From NCBI GenBank assembly GCA_947259685.1, contig CAMYNC010000086.1:1-15834 (forward strand): DNA of 15,834 nucleotides. Reading direction: 5' to 3'. Shown piece by piece: positions 7,604 to 14,182 of the stretch (position 1 is its first letter; every line of letters begins with the position of its first letter). This DNA is from an uncultured Desulfuromonadales bacterium (GTDB lineage: Bacteria; Desulfobacterota; Desulfuromonadia; Desulfuromonadales; Geopsychrobacteraceae). Both the position numbers and the translations under genes were made by a program. The notes below the pieces were generated by a model that had not been told where the DNA came from, did not search any database, and saw only the letters and a program-made list of their open reading frames with translations.

Positions 7604-8446
7604 TCAAGATGCCTTGGGCAATTGACCCTTTGACTTAAGTTTCTGATAACGGAAGGCACCCCAGAGGGCGGCACCGATGGCGCCAGCGTACATCGAATCG
7701 GGATGCGCAGCGACCTGGGTGCCCATATTCTGCTTATCCATGCCGTCTTGAATCGCTTTGACCAAACCGACATCAAGCGCTAGACCGCCAGTCATCAGCA
7801 CCACGCCCTGATTGACGCCGATCGATTTAAGCAGCTTGATCAGCCGGTCCGCCATCGACTCATGGATACCCCGCAGAATGTCGCTGGGAGCAATCGAGCG
7901 AGAAACCATGTTAATCACGTCGGTCTCGGCCAACACCGCACAGATGCCGCTGACTTTCTCCGGGTTGGTCGACTGCAGCGACAAACTGCCGATTTCGTCC
8001 TGTCCAATCCCCAGGTAGCGGGCGATGTTCTCCAGAAACTGACCAGAGCCTGAGGCGCACTGGCTGGTCATGCGGTAGGTCAGCACCTTGCTCTGCTCGT
8101 CGATACTGATCGCGCGGCCGTTTAAGGCGCCGATATCGAGCACCGCCCGGGCTTCTGGATTGAGGTAGATGGCACCACGAGCGTGGGTGGTCATCGAATA
8201 GAAATGTCCGGTCGTTCCCTTGAGGGTTTCCCCTTCGCCGGTGCTGGCGATATAATCGACCTGCTCGCGCTTTAGACCTGCTTCTTCAAGCACGTATTCG
8301 ATAGAATCCTCAACCAGGGCGTGGGCGTCACGCTGGCGGATACGGGCATCCCAACGTGCCAGCCATTCGGTCTTATCATCATCCACCCGGAACAGAGCGG
8401 TTTTAATCACGCCGGATCCGACATCGATACCAATCGCAGTGGTCAT
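7604..8446 (-). CDS. bcrD: Benzoyl-CoA reductase, ATPase subunit BcrD (class I)
   Basis: A 280-residue subunit of the BcrAD ATP-hydrolysing electron-activation module, member of the BadF/BadG/BcrA/HgdC ASKHA family. The phosphate-1 loop GIDVGSGVIKT is at 6-16. The phosphate-2 motif DIGALNG is at 104-110 and the adenosine loop MTGGLALD is at 218-225. The two cysteines that ligate the subunit-bridging [4Fe-4S] cluster are C130 (SQCASGSG) and C169 (GICAVLAETD). Length matches Thauera BcrD and Rhodopseudomonas BadG. The ATG is preceded by AGGAG about 9 bases upstream. It follows bcrA by 57 bases, completing the C-B-A-D order. Alternative: an ATPase of a 2-hydroxyacyl-CoA dehydratase, but two distinct ATPase subunits in one operon argue for a class I reductase. 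Confidence 0.93.
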   Translation of the reverse strand: MTTAIGIDVGSGVIKTALFRVDDDKTEWLARWDARIRQRDAHALVEDSIEYVLEEAGLKREQVDYIASTGEGETLKGTTGHFYSMTTHARGAIYLNPEARAVLDIGALNGRAISIDEQSKVLTYRMTSQCASGSGQFLENIARYLGIGQDEIGSLSLQSTNPEKVSGICAVLAETDVINMVSRSIAPSDILRGIHESMADRLIKLLKSIGVNQGVVLMTGGLALDVGLVKAIQDGMDKQNMGTQVAAHPDSMYAGAIGAALWGAFRYQKLKSKGQLPKAS

Positions 8447-8460
8447 GGTCTCTCTCCTTT

Positions 8461-8490
8461 AACTTTATGAATCCACAAGGCTTCAAAGTT
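8461..8490 (-). other. Hairpin in the bcrA-bcrD gap
   Basis: On the minus strand AACTTTGAA (8490-8482) can pair with TTC-AT-AAAGTT (8471-8461), nine pairs with a two-base bulge and a 10-base loop. It ends immediately before the AAAGGAG that serves bcrD. It could influence bcrD translation or mRNA processing. Only the pairing is seen; function is inferred. Confidence 0.4.
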
Positions 8491-8503
8491 GTTTTCGTTC
8501 TGC

Positions 8504-9808
8504 TTACTGATTAACCGCTCGGTGGGCGAAGCATGCTCCGCCCAGGGCACCGGTATAGATCGATTCGGCGCTGATGTTGATGGTCTTCTCACCATAGTTC
8601 TCGAAGATCAGCTGGCGCAATTCTTTAACCGCGGCCTCGTTCTTGGCCACGCCGCCGGTAAATGTGAACTCGTCGTCCACCCCGCCGGAACGGGCAAGGA
8701 TCGACATCGCTCGCAGCATGATCGCTCGGTGTAAACCAGCGAGGATATCGGCGCGGTTCTCGCCCATCGCCATCCGGTCGCGCAGTTCGGCGCCGGCAAA
8801 GACGGTACAGGTCGAATTGATCCGCGTCGCCTTGGTCGCCTTCATGGCGATCGGACCAAGCTCATGCAGACCGATATTCATTTCGTCGGCGATGTAGCCC
8901 AGGTAACGGCCGCAACCGGCGGCGCAGCGGTCATTCATCTGAAAATTGACGACGATGCCGTTTTCATCTATCTGGATCCCCTTGGTATCCTGGCCACCGA
9001 TATCGAGTACGGTACGGGTATTGGGAAACATCATGTGCGCGCCAAGGCCGTGGCAGAGGATCTCCGAGCGGATATGCTCTTTGGGAAAAGGTAGCCGCAC
9101 CCGGCCGTAACCGGTACCGACCACGTAGGTTTCTTCTAACTCATGGGCAAGAACCTGCTCAAGGGCAGTTTGGGCAGCCGCTTCGCTGATCTCCACCCCT
9201 TCCACTTCACGCAGGGCCCGTGACAGACCGTTCAACAACTGCTTGGAAACAGTCTCGTCGCTTGAGACCAGACTCTCGATATCGATGATCGATTTGTCGT
9301 AGACATTCAGCAGCATATCGAAGCTGATCTTCGCTTGCCTACTGACACCCTCGGCAATACTCATAAAACGGGAGCCGGCAATATCGCGGAAGAAATCGGA
9401 CTTGCGCTCGGCATCGGGCGCGTAGATCGCCGGGGCCTCTTGGATGATGCTCTTGAATACCGCGGTTAGCGCTTCGCGTAGCGGGCCTTTTTGATCCTTG
9501 AAACGCTCATGATCCAAATAGCCGTTACTGGTCTCTTCAAGCTGGTTCAACTCGGAGAGAAACTGTTCGAGTCGGAAGTTACGCTCAAGATCGGCGAGCA
9601 GCAGTTCTGCTCCACCCCCAGATCCGAGGGCGTTTTTGAATAGAGAGAAGCGGGCGGAGATCTTCGCTTCCTGTTTGGACACTCGGGCGGCAACGTCGTA
9701 ATTGGAGCGGGAGTTGGTAATCCCGCGGCCGAGAACCTGCTGGTTCTCATCCATCAACACCGCCTTGGTGGTCGTCGAGCCTAAATCAATTCCGATAAAA
9801 GTACGCAT
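8504..9808 (-). CDS. bcrA: Benzoyl-CoA reductase, ATPase subunit BcrA (class I)
   Basis: A 434-residue ASKHA ATPase subunit that, with BcrD, couples ATP hydrolysis to low-potential electron transfer into BcrBC. The phosphate-1 motif [11 protein letters not shown] is at 6-16. An inserted helical region follows at about 50-220 and accounts for the extra length over BcrD. GTGYGR is at 231-236, the phosphate-2 motif DIGGQDTKG at 269-277, and the adenosine loop FTGGVAKN at 383-390. The bridging [4Fe-4S] ligands are C295 (NDRCAAG) and C334 (NSTCTVFA); C299 is an additional nearby cysteine. The ATG has GAGG 8-9 bases upstream. A 166-base gap with a palindromic element separates it from bcrB. Length and motifs match Thauera BcrA and Rhodopseudomonas BadF. 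Confidence 0.93.
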   Translation of the reverse strand: MRTFIGIDLGSTTTKAVLMDENQQVLGRGITNSRSNYDVAARVSKQEAKISARFSLFKNALGSGGGAELLLADLERNFRLEQFLSELNQLEETSNGYLDHERFKDQKGPLREALTAVFKSIIQEAPAIYAPDAERKSDFFRDIAGSRFMSIAEGVSRQAKISFDMLLNVYDKSIIDIESLVSSDETVSKQLLNGLSRALREVEGVEISEAAAQTALEQVLAHELEETYVVGTGYGRVRLPFPKEHIRSEILCHGLGAHMMFPNTRTVLDIGGQDTKGIQIDENGIVVNFQMNDRCAAGCGRYLGYIADEMNIGLHELGPIAMKATKATRINSTCTVFAGAELRDRMAMGENRADILAGLHRAIMLRAMSILARSGGVDDEFTFTGGVAKNEAAVKELRQLIFENYGEKTINISAESIYTGALGGACFAHRAVNQ

Positions 9809-9861
9809 ATGTTGACCTCTTTTGTAGGACGCTTAAAACGTTCCCTAATAGCTCAGCACCA

Positions 9862-9987
9862 GATGGTTAAGTAAAAATTTCGTCCAACAAGGCGCAATGG
9901 TCAATTGAGGGCGAAGGCATACATCAGTATGTCGAGGTCTCGATTGGCCGCTGCAACGCCGTAGGGCGGACTTTTTACGACGCCATC
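9862..9987. repeat. Palindromic intergenic element B with terminal inverted repeats
   Basis: About 126 bases. The left end (9862 rightward) and the reverse complement of the right end (9987 leftward) share GATGG-N4-GTAAAAA, followed by a CG-rich segment. The inner arms continue as an imperfect palindrome that closes on a perfect hairpin, CATAC-ATCA-GTATG, at 9918-9931. The right end runs into bcrB: its last three codons (Met-Ala-Ser) and TAA stop lie inside the element. It occupies most of the bcrB-bcrA gap. Architecture and placement mirror the element at 1391-1508, including TIRs with a short A-tract, a central pyrimidine-purine hairpin and an overlap with a gene's 3' end, so the two are probably related families. 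Confidence 0.75.
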
Positions 9988-11261
9988 GCAGAACCGCCGG
10001 CACGGCGCTTTTGATCAATCATCTGGAAATAACTTTCCATTCGGTTTTTGACGTTGGCGGCCGAGAAGTAGCGTGGGTCGACCAGATCGGTCTCAATGAA
10101 CGCCCCAGGCTTACCGGTTTTTTTCTCAATTTCACGCATCATCACCAACTGGCCGGCAGAGAAGCTGTTGCAACTTTTGATTGAGTTGATCAGCAGACCA
10201 TCGGCCTCGTACTCTTTGATGTTACGGGCAAGCATATCGACCCGGGTCGGCAGGTTGCGGTTGGTGTAAACCCCCAGGCAGTAATCGGCCAGCGACTCGA
10301 GCGGATGCTCCGGATCGTGACGGAAGTTGTCGTAATCGTAGACACCGCCAACCTTGGTGTAGGAGCTGGCAACGACCACCGCACCCATTTCGTAAAACAT
10401 CTTCCAGAACTCGCGGAAGCTGGTCCAGTTGGGCGGCCCTTCGACAACCAGCCGGTATTTCTCTTCCGGCATATCCCCTTCCGGGGTCTGGGCGCCAAGG
10501 CCAAGATCGATGCGCTGCTGAATCTCTTCGCGCAGCAGTTTGTAATAGTCGATTGCCTCGTCAGTACCGCGAAAGGCGGTGAAGATCGGGCCCATGTAGT
10601 AGACGCCACCGAAATAGCAATCGATCGGCGACGGCTTACGCTTGGATTGTTCGAGCATCCAGACCAGATCATCTTCGGCTTTGGCCGACTTGCGCAGATA
10701 TTCGCGCAGCCGGTCGATGTCGAACTTGATCCCGGAGATCTTTTCCATGGTCGGAATAACTTCTTCTTTTAGCTGCTTGACGATATAGTCGCGCATGTTC
10801 TTGGTCGGCTTGCCATCAGCAGCATAGGGGACGTGCAGCATCACCGTTGGGCACTTGTACTGCTCGCGCAGCAGTTCGAACCACTTCAAAAACGTGAAGC
10901 AACCGGTGTAGGAGAGCAGCAGCATGTCGGGATTGGGGAAGGCTTTGCCGTTGGGGGCGATGTTGCCCTTCTCCATCATGCCGATATCCGCCTTAACGTA
11001 GGTACAGACATCCTCCGAATGACCTGAACGCTCGGCATCGGTGATCATCTCGCCCGACTTCTTGCGCATGGCGTTCTGGATGGCGTTGATCTCTGGCAGG
11101 TTGTTGGCGATATCGAAGCACATCAACAGTTCGTTCAGGTTGCCCGGAACGAAGGTCGAAGACACCTTGGCCTCGCCGCTGGTGATCCGATCATAATTGC
11201 GGCTGATCATCTCTTTTTGCAGCAGCTGCGAATGAGATTTGACGACGTCTTGATTACTCAT
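9975..11261 (-). CDS. bcrB: Benzoyl-CoA reductase, catalytic-module subunit BcrB (class I)
   Basis: A 428-residue member of the HgdB/FldB/BcrB family. With BcrC it forms the substrate-binding module that reduces benzoyl-CoA to cyclohexa-1,5-diene-1-carbonyl-CoA. Candidate cluster ligands are C86 (SEDVC), C121 (SYTGC) and C364 (IKSCNS). Long stretches such as VVEGPPNWTSFREFWK and AFIETDLVDPRYFS are ones I recognise from Thauera-type BcrB. I choose ATG 11261: it overlaps the bcrC stop as ATGA and has GGAG 6 bases upstream. An ATG 12 bases earlier lacks a ribosome site. The overlap suggests translational coupling and equal stoichiometry with bcrC. The C-terminal Met-Ala-Ser comes from an inserted palindromic repeat. 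A substituted substrate (for example 3-methyl- or hydroxybenzoyl-CoA) is possible. Confidence 0.94.
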   Translation of the reverse strand: MSNQDVVKSHSQLLQKEMISRNYDRITSGEAKVSSTFVPGNLNELLMCFDIANNLPEINAIQNAMRKKSGEMITDAERSGHSEDVCTYVKADIGMMEKGNIAPNGKAFPNPDMLLLSYTGCFTFLKWFELLREQYKCPTVMLHVPYAADGKPTKNMRDYIVKQLKEEVIPTMEKISGIKFDIDRLREYLRKSAKAEDDLVWMLEQSKRKPSPIDCYFGGVYYMGPIFTAFRGTDEAIDYYKLLREEIQQRIDLGLGAQTPEGDMPEEKYRLVVEGPPNWTSFREFWKMFYEMGAVVVASSYTKVGGVYDYDNFRHDPEHPLESLADYCLGVYTNRNLPTRVDMLARNIKEYEADGLLINSIKSCNSFSAGQLVMMREIEKKTGKPGAFIETDLVDPRYFSAANVKNRMESYFQMIDQKRRAGGSAMAS

Positions 11262-12433
11262 GAAGCACTCCATAATTTGATCGAATCGGCAAAGGTTCCG
11301 GCCTGTTCGCGGATCGGCTGCATCTGCCCCGAGTTCTCAGCGTACTGCATGGTGATGTAGGGGATCCCCAGGGCTTCCAGGCGATGAACCATCATCGGCT
11401 GGTCAAGCAGAGCCGGATCACAGAAGCTCGGTGCGGCGAAAATGACCCCGTCGGCACCCCGCTTGCGGATCGATTCGAGCATGTAGCTGCCCTTTTCTTC
11501 GAGATTCACTTCGTATTTGGCTGCGGTCTCGGCACTGTGGTGCAAAAAGGCCTGCGACAGATTATCGATCGGATCACCATCGCTCGGCACATCTTCAAGC
11601 AGCCAGCGAGTGACCAACATGCTGTCATCGTCAACGATGTAACAGCCGGACATCTCCAGCGACTTGATCAGATTGAGCGGCGGCTGCTCACAGAAAGTGC
11701 CGATCAGAGTGACCCGGCAGTTATCCCGCATCGGCCGTTCTTCGGCAGCTGCGGCCAACAGATAATCCTTCATCAGTTGCGTGTGCTCTTCTACCGGCAA
11801 CACCATTCCGGCGCGCATTAACAAATAGACTTCAGCAGCCGGGGCGTTCCAGGGAGTCGCAGAGCGGAAATCATAGACCTTTTTGACCCAGGCACGATTT
11901 TCGTTATAGACAGCGATCGATTCATTGATCTGCTCGTCGGTGATTTCCCGACCACCCAACTTCTCGAGCCCTTCCTTGAGCTCGCGCAGTTCGTTGCAGT
12001 AGAACGTCCCGCCGACCTCATCCTTGAAGTTTTGCGGCGTATCAAAGTAGCGGACATATTTATCCTGGAACAGCATCTGCCAGATGCCGGACAGGTTGCG
12101 GATAACATCGCAGATGGAGGGGAACATCATGCCGTCGACGAAGTCGAGTTTGCCAGTGATTGCTAGTTCGATGGTTGACCGAGGAATGCGGCAGATGTAG
12201 CTCTGATAATAGGCATCGCCATGGATCACTTCCATGTCGGCACCGCCACCGAGAACTCCGAGCGGCAGCATGCCGGCGGCGTGAATGATTTCACGCGGCA
12301 CATAGACCGGCATGTAACCGATGACCTTGCGACCCGGAGCTGCCTCCTTCCATTCACGCGCTTTGCTGAAGGAAAGGTCCTCGAATATTTCCTGGCAGGA
12401 ATCAACGATCTCTTTGACAGATTTTATACCCAT
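11258..12433 (-). CDS. bcrC: Benzoyl-CoA reductase, catalytic-module subunit BcrC (class I)
   Basis: A 391-residue HgdB-superfamily protein and first gene of the reductase operon. It pairs with BcrB to hold the active site of the ATP-dependent ring reductase. The three candidate cluster cysteines are C81 (SYICRIPRS), C108 (FPSICDVIRN) and C338 (APSFCDPA). The N-terminal MPVYVPREIIHAAGMLP (41-57) and C-terminal YAENSGQMQPIREQAGTFAD (364-383) are diagnostic of the BcrC/BadD/BzdN branch. Length equals the usual 380-390 residues. The ATG at 12433 has GGGAGA 6 bases upstream. A 228-base leader region with promoter and operator candidates precedes it. It overlaps bcrB by four bases. A 2-hydroxyacyl-CoA dehydratase subunit is the main alternative, made unlikely by the full CBAD set. 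Confidence 0.94.
   Translation of the reverse strand: MGIKSVKEIVDSCQEIFEDLSFSKAREWKEAAPGRKVIGYMPVYVPREIIHAAGMLPLGVLGGGADMEVIHGDAYYQSYICRIPRSTIELAITGKLDFVDGMMFPSICDVIRNLSGIWQMLFQDKYVRYFDTPQNFKDEVGGTFYCNELRELKEGLEKLGGREITDEQINESIAVYNENRAWVKKVYDFRSATPWNAPAAEVYLLMRAGMVLPVEEHTQLMKDYLLAAAAEERPMRDNCRVTLIGTFCEQPPLNLIKSLEMSGCYIVDDDSMLVTRWLLEDVPSDGDPIDNLSQAFLHHSAETAAKYEVNLEEKGSYMLESIRKRGADGVIFAAPSFCDPALLDQPMMVHRLEALGIPYITMQYAENSGQMQPIREQAGTFADSIKLWSAS
11268..11271 (-). promoter_or_regulatory. Ribosome binding site that sets the bcrB start
   Basis: GGAG on the minus strand, 6 bases before ATG 11261 and inside the last codons of bcrC. It decides between two in-frame ATGs 12 bases apart, and it fits the ATGA stop-start overlap with bcrC. 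Confidence 0.7.
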
Positions 12434-12469
12434 AAGATTCTCCCGATAGAGACATAAAGTTTAAACAAC

Positions 12470-12521
12470 AAAGGGTTCCACTCTCCAGGAGGGCTTAACA
12501 CATCCCTCTCGCAACCCCTTT
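12470..12521 (-). promoter_or_regulatory. Nested stem-loop in the bcr operon leader
   Basis: In the minus-strand transcript AAAGGGGTT (12521-12513) pairs with AACCCTTT (12477-12470), with one bulged G. Inside it, GAGGG (12508-12504) pairs with CCCTC (12493-12489). The fold lies between the predicted transcription start (about 12533) and the bcrC ribosome site. No known riboswitch consensus is recognised. It could be an mRNA-stability or attenuation element; there is no strong U-tract after it. Confidence 0.45.
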
Positions 12522-12531
12522 CTCCGCTATT

Positions 12532-12557
12532 ATGGTAAAAGGGTACCTCAATACCAT
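12532..12557. promoter_or_regulatory. Dyad-symmetric operator candidate over the bcr promoter
   Basis: The site reads ATGGTA-N4-GGTACC-N4-TACCAT. Outer and inner palindromes share one centre (between 12544 and 12545), so 18 of 26 positions are symmetric. It covers the proposed -10 hexamer and part of the spacer, where a bound repressor would block RNA polymerase. The TGGTA/TACCA half-sites recall GntR-type operators, but the regulator family is a guess. No regulator gene is in the window. Confidence 0.55.
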
Positions 12558-12569
12558 TTTAACTGTCAA
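12540..12569 (-). promoter_or_regulatory. Candidate sigma-70 promoter for the bcr operon
   Basis: On the minus strand a perfect TTGACA (-35) at 12569-12564 is followed after 18 bases by TACCCT (12545-12540), a weak -10 matching 3 of 6 consensus bases. A consensus -35 with a poor -10 suits an activator- or repressor-controlled promoter. It would start transcription near 12533, about 100 bases before bcrC. The surrounding 12434-12661 region is AT-rich and non-coding. Confidence 0.5.
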
Positions 12570-12661
12570 CTTAAAATTAAAGAAAACCTTGATTGATCTT
12601 ATCGAACCCTCATGTCTTTAATTAGCCTAACAGGAAGGAATGAAAAATCCACAAATAGGGA

Positions 12662-13441
12662 TTAATGACGACTCTGCAATTGCAGCTGATGTGGATGGCT
12701 GAATATTTCCATGCTGCTTCCGCGCAGGTAGCCGACCAAGGTGATGCCGGCCTGCTCGCAGAGTTCGATCGCTTTTCCGGTTGGAGAAGTACGTGAGGCG
12801 ATCAGGCCGATACCGAGCCGAGCCGCCTTGGCGACCATCTCGGTAGAAACCCGCCCGGAAGTGACCAGCAGCTTATCCCGCAGCTCGATCTGCTTGAACA
12901 GCGCTTCGCCGGCAAGCCGGTCGAGGGTGTTGTGACGACCGATATCCTCGGCATAGAGTAACAGTCCTTCGGCGGCGCCGATGGCCGCCGAATGAATACC
13001 ACCATGGCTACGATATTGTTCGGCCCGTTCGTGCAGTTCTTTCATAGTGCGGAATAAGACCTCACTACGATAGCTGCGCGAAGGCGCTGGGGAAGGATGG
13101 AGTAAACTTTGCGGCAGGTTGAAGCTGATCCCAGTGCCGCAGCCGGAGGTCAGAGTCGGCTGCATCCGCTCGGGCAATTCAGCTCGGATGCGCAGTTCGC
13201 CCAGGCCGAACTCGCGACAAATTCCCATGGAGAGAAGATCGTCAAGGTTGTCGATGAAACCCTGCAGGCGTAGAAAACCGGCGAGCAGGAAATTTAGCTG
13301 GTGCGGTGAGCAGATAAGGGTTGCCAACTCGGAGCCGTTGATCCGCAGGAGAAGCGGGTATTCTTCGACGACCTGACGCTTGGCCTGTTGTCGCTGGCCC
13401 TTATTGACTCGGACAATTTTTCGTGTGGATGGTGTTTCCAT
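12662..13441 (-). CDS. fdhD: Formate dehydrogenase accessory sulfurtransferase FdhD
   Basis: A 259-residue FdhD-family protein, which passes sulfur from IscS to the molybdenum/tungsten bis-MGD cofactor of formate dehydrogenases. Family landmarks are EEYPLLLRINGSE (26-38), the active-site loop TSGCGTG (98-104), GGIHSAA, EDIGRHNTLDRLAG, and the SGRVSTEMV...SRTSPTGKAIEL stretch. In place of the CxxC of E. coli FdhD only C101 is kept; the second cysteine position is glycine. The ATG at 13441 has only a weak purine-rich site upstream. It lies 108 bases downstream of the HoxU-like gene and 228 bases upstream of bcrC, so it may end the electron-transfer operon. Its presence suggests a formate dehydrogenase encoded beyond the right edge, though FdhD could also serve other bis-MGD enzymes. 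Confidence 0.92.
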   Translation of the reverse strand: METPSTRKIVRVNKGQRQQAKRQVVEEYPLLLRINGSELATLICSPHQLNFLLAGFLRLQGFIDNLDDLLSMGICREFGLGELRIRAELPERMQPTLTSGCGTGISFNLPQSLLHPSPAPSRSYRSEVLFRTMKELHERAEQYRSHGGIHSAAIGAAEGLLLYAEDIGRHNTLDRLAGEALFKQIELRDKLLVTSGRVSTEMVAKAARLGIGLIASRTSPTGKAIELCEQAGITLVGYLRGSSMEIFSHPHQLQLQSRH

Positions 13442-13511
13442 CAGTCACAATTTTCCGCTGCATCCAAGATTTTTTGTTCTCGCTATTTTATGGAATTTTA
13501 GATCCGAAAAT

Positions 13512-13532
13512 CCTCGGGCCGGAACCCGAAGG
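13512..13532 (-). terminator. Weak stem-loop after the HoxU-like gene
   Basis: On the minus strand CCTTCGGG (13532-13525) pairs with CCCGAGG (13518-13512) around a six-base loop, with one bulge, and is followed by ATTTT. This is a marginal intrinsic terminator in the 108-base gap before fdhD. It may partly separate fdhD from the upstream operon. Confidence 0.4.
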
Positions 13533-13549
13533 TTTTGCTCAATAGGCCA

Positions 13550-14173
13550 CTAACCAGAGCAGCCCCCACATGATGAAGTGGCAGATTCCTGCGGTTCAAG
13601 CAACGCTTCGGTTAACACATAAGCCGCCTGCAGGGCCGAAGTAGGACAAAGCGGGAAACACTCTTTGCAGTCCCAACACTCCCGAACCGCCACATCCGGG
13701 ATAAAGGCAATCTCGCGCTTCGAACCCCGATCAAAAAAGCCGATGGCGTGCTTCTGCTTGATCTCGGCACAGTATCTCACGCACAAACCGCAGAGGATGC
13801 AGAAGTTCGCCTCCTTTTCAAACCGGTCCCGGTCGGCGCCATAGATCACGGCCAGCTCAGTGATCTGCTCGGAATCTGGCGCGTGGGCCAGCATCTGCTC
13901 CAGCAGCAGCTTGCGGATTCTGTCGACCTGCTCAGTCCTGGTCCTGACCACAAGGCCATCTTCCACCGGGTGCTGACAGGCGGCGAGCAGATTGGTCCGC
14001 TCGTTCAGATCCGCCTCAACGGTACAGACCCGGCAGGCGCCGTAGGGGTGCAGCTTTTCGTGGTCACAGAGGGTGGGGATCGAAACGCCAACGCTGCGTG
14101 CGGCCTCCAGGATGGTCATGCCTTCGCTGGCAACAACCTTTTTCCCGTCTATCTGCAAGTTAATTTCACTCAT
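13550..14173 (-). CDS. HoxU/NuoG-N-terminus-like iron-sulfur protein
   Basis: A 207-residue soluble electron-transfer protein. Residues 1-80 are a plant-type [2Fe-2S] domain with C36, C47, C50 and C66. The segment around 96-112, where NuoG and HoxU carry the His/Cys-ligated [4Fe-4S] motif, reads HAPDSEQITEL and has no cysteines. Two ferredoxin-type [4Fe-4S] sites follow, C125/C128/C131/C135 and C166/C169/C172/C176. A C-terminal SCGGCS adds C202 and C205. It corresponds to the N-terminal Fe-S part of FdhA or NuoG without any molybdopterin or hydrogenase domain. The start has AGGA overlapping the TAG stop of the NuoF-like gene, with a 9-base gap, so the two are coupled. It probably relays electrons between the NADH flavoprotein and a partner enzyme outside the window or a ferredoxin. 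Confidence 0.85.
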   Translation of the reverse strand: MSEINLQIDGKKVVASEGMTILEAARSVGVSIPTLCDHEKLHPYGACRVCTVEADLNERTNLLAACQHPVEDGLVVRTRTEQVDRIRKLLLEQMLAHAPDSEQITELAVIYGADRDRFEKEANFCILCGLCVRYCAEIKQKHAIGFFDRGSKREIAFIPDVAVRECWDCKECFPLCPTSALQAAYVLTEALLEPQESATSSCGGCSG

Positions 14174-14182
14174 ATTATTATC

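Noticed and set aside
11262..11273. Earlier ATG for bcrB at 11273
   Set aside because: It has no Shine-Dalgarno. ATG 11261 has GGAG at 6 bases and the ATGA overlap with the bcrC stop.
7604..12433. Reading the four genes as a 2-hydroxyacyl-CoA dehydratase system
   Set aside because: Dehydratases use one homodimeric ATPase activator. Two distinct ATPase subunits in C-B-A-D order and BcrB/BcrC-specific stretches indicate a class I reductase.
12571..12661. Terminator after fdhD
   Set aside because: The AT-rich sequence after the fdhD stop has only a short TTAG/CTAA dyad and no GC-rich stem with a T-tract.
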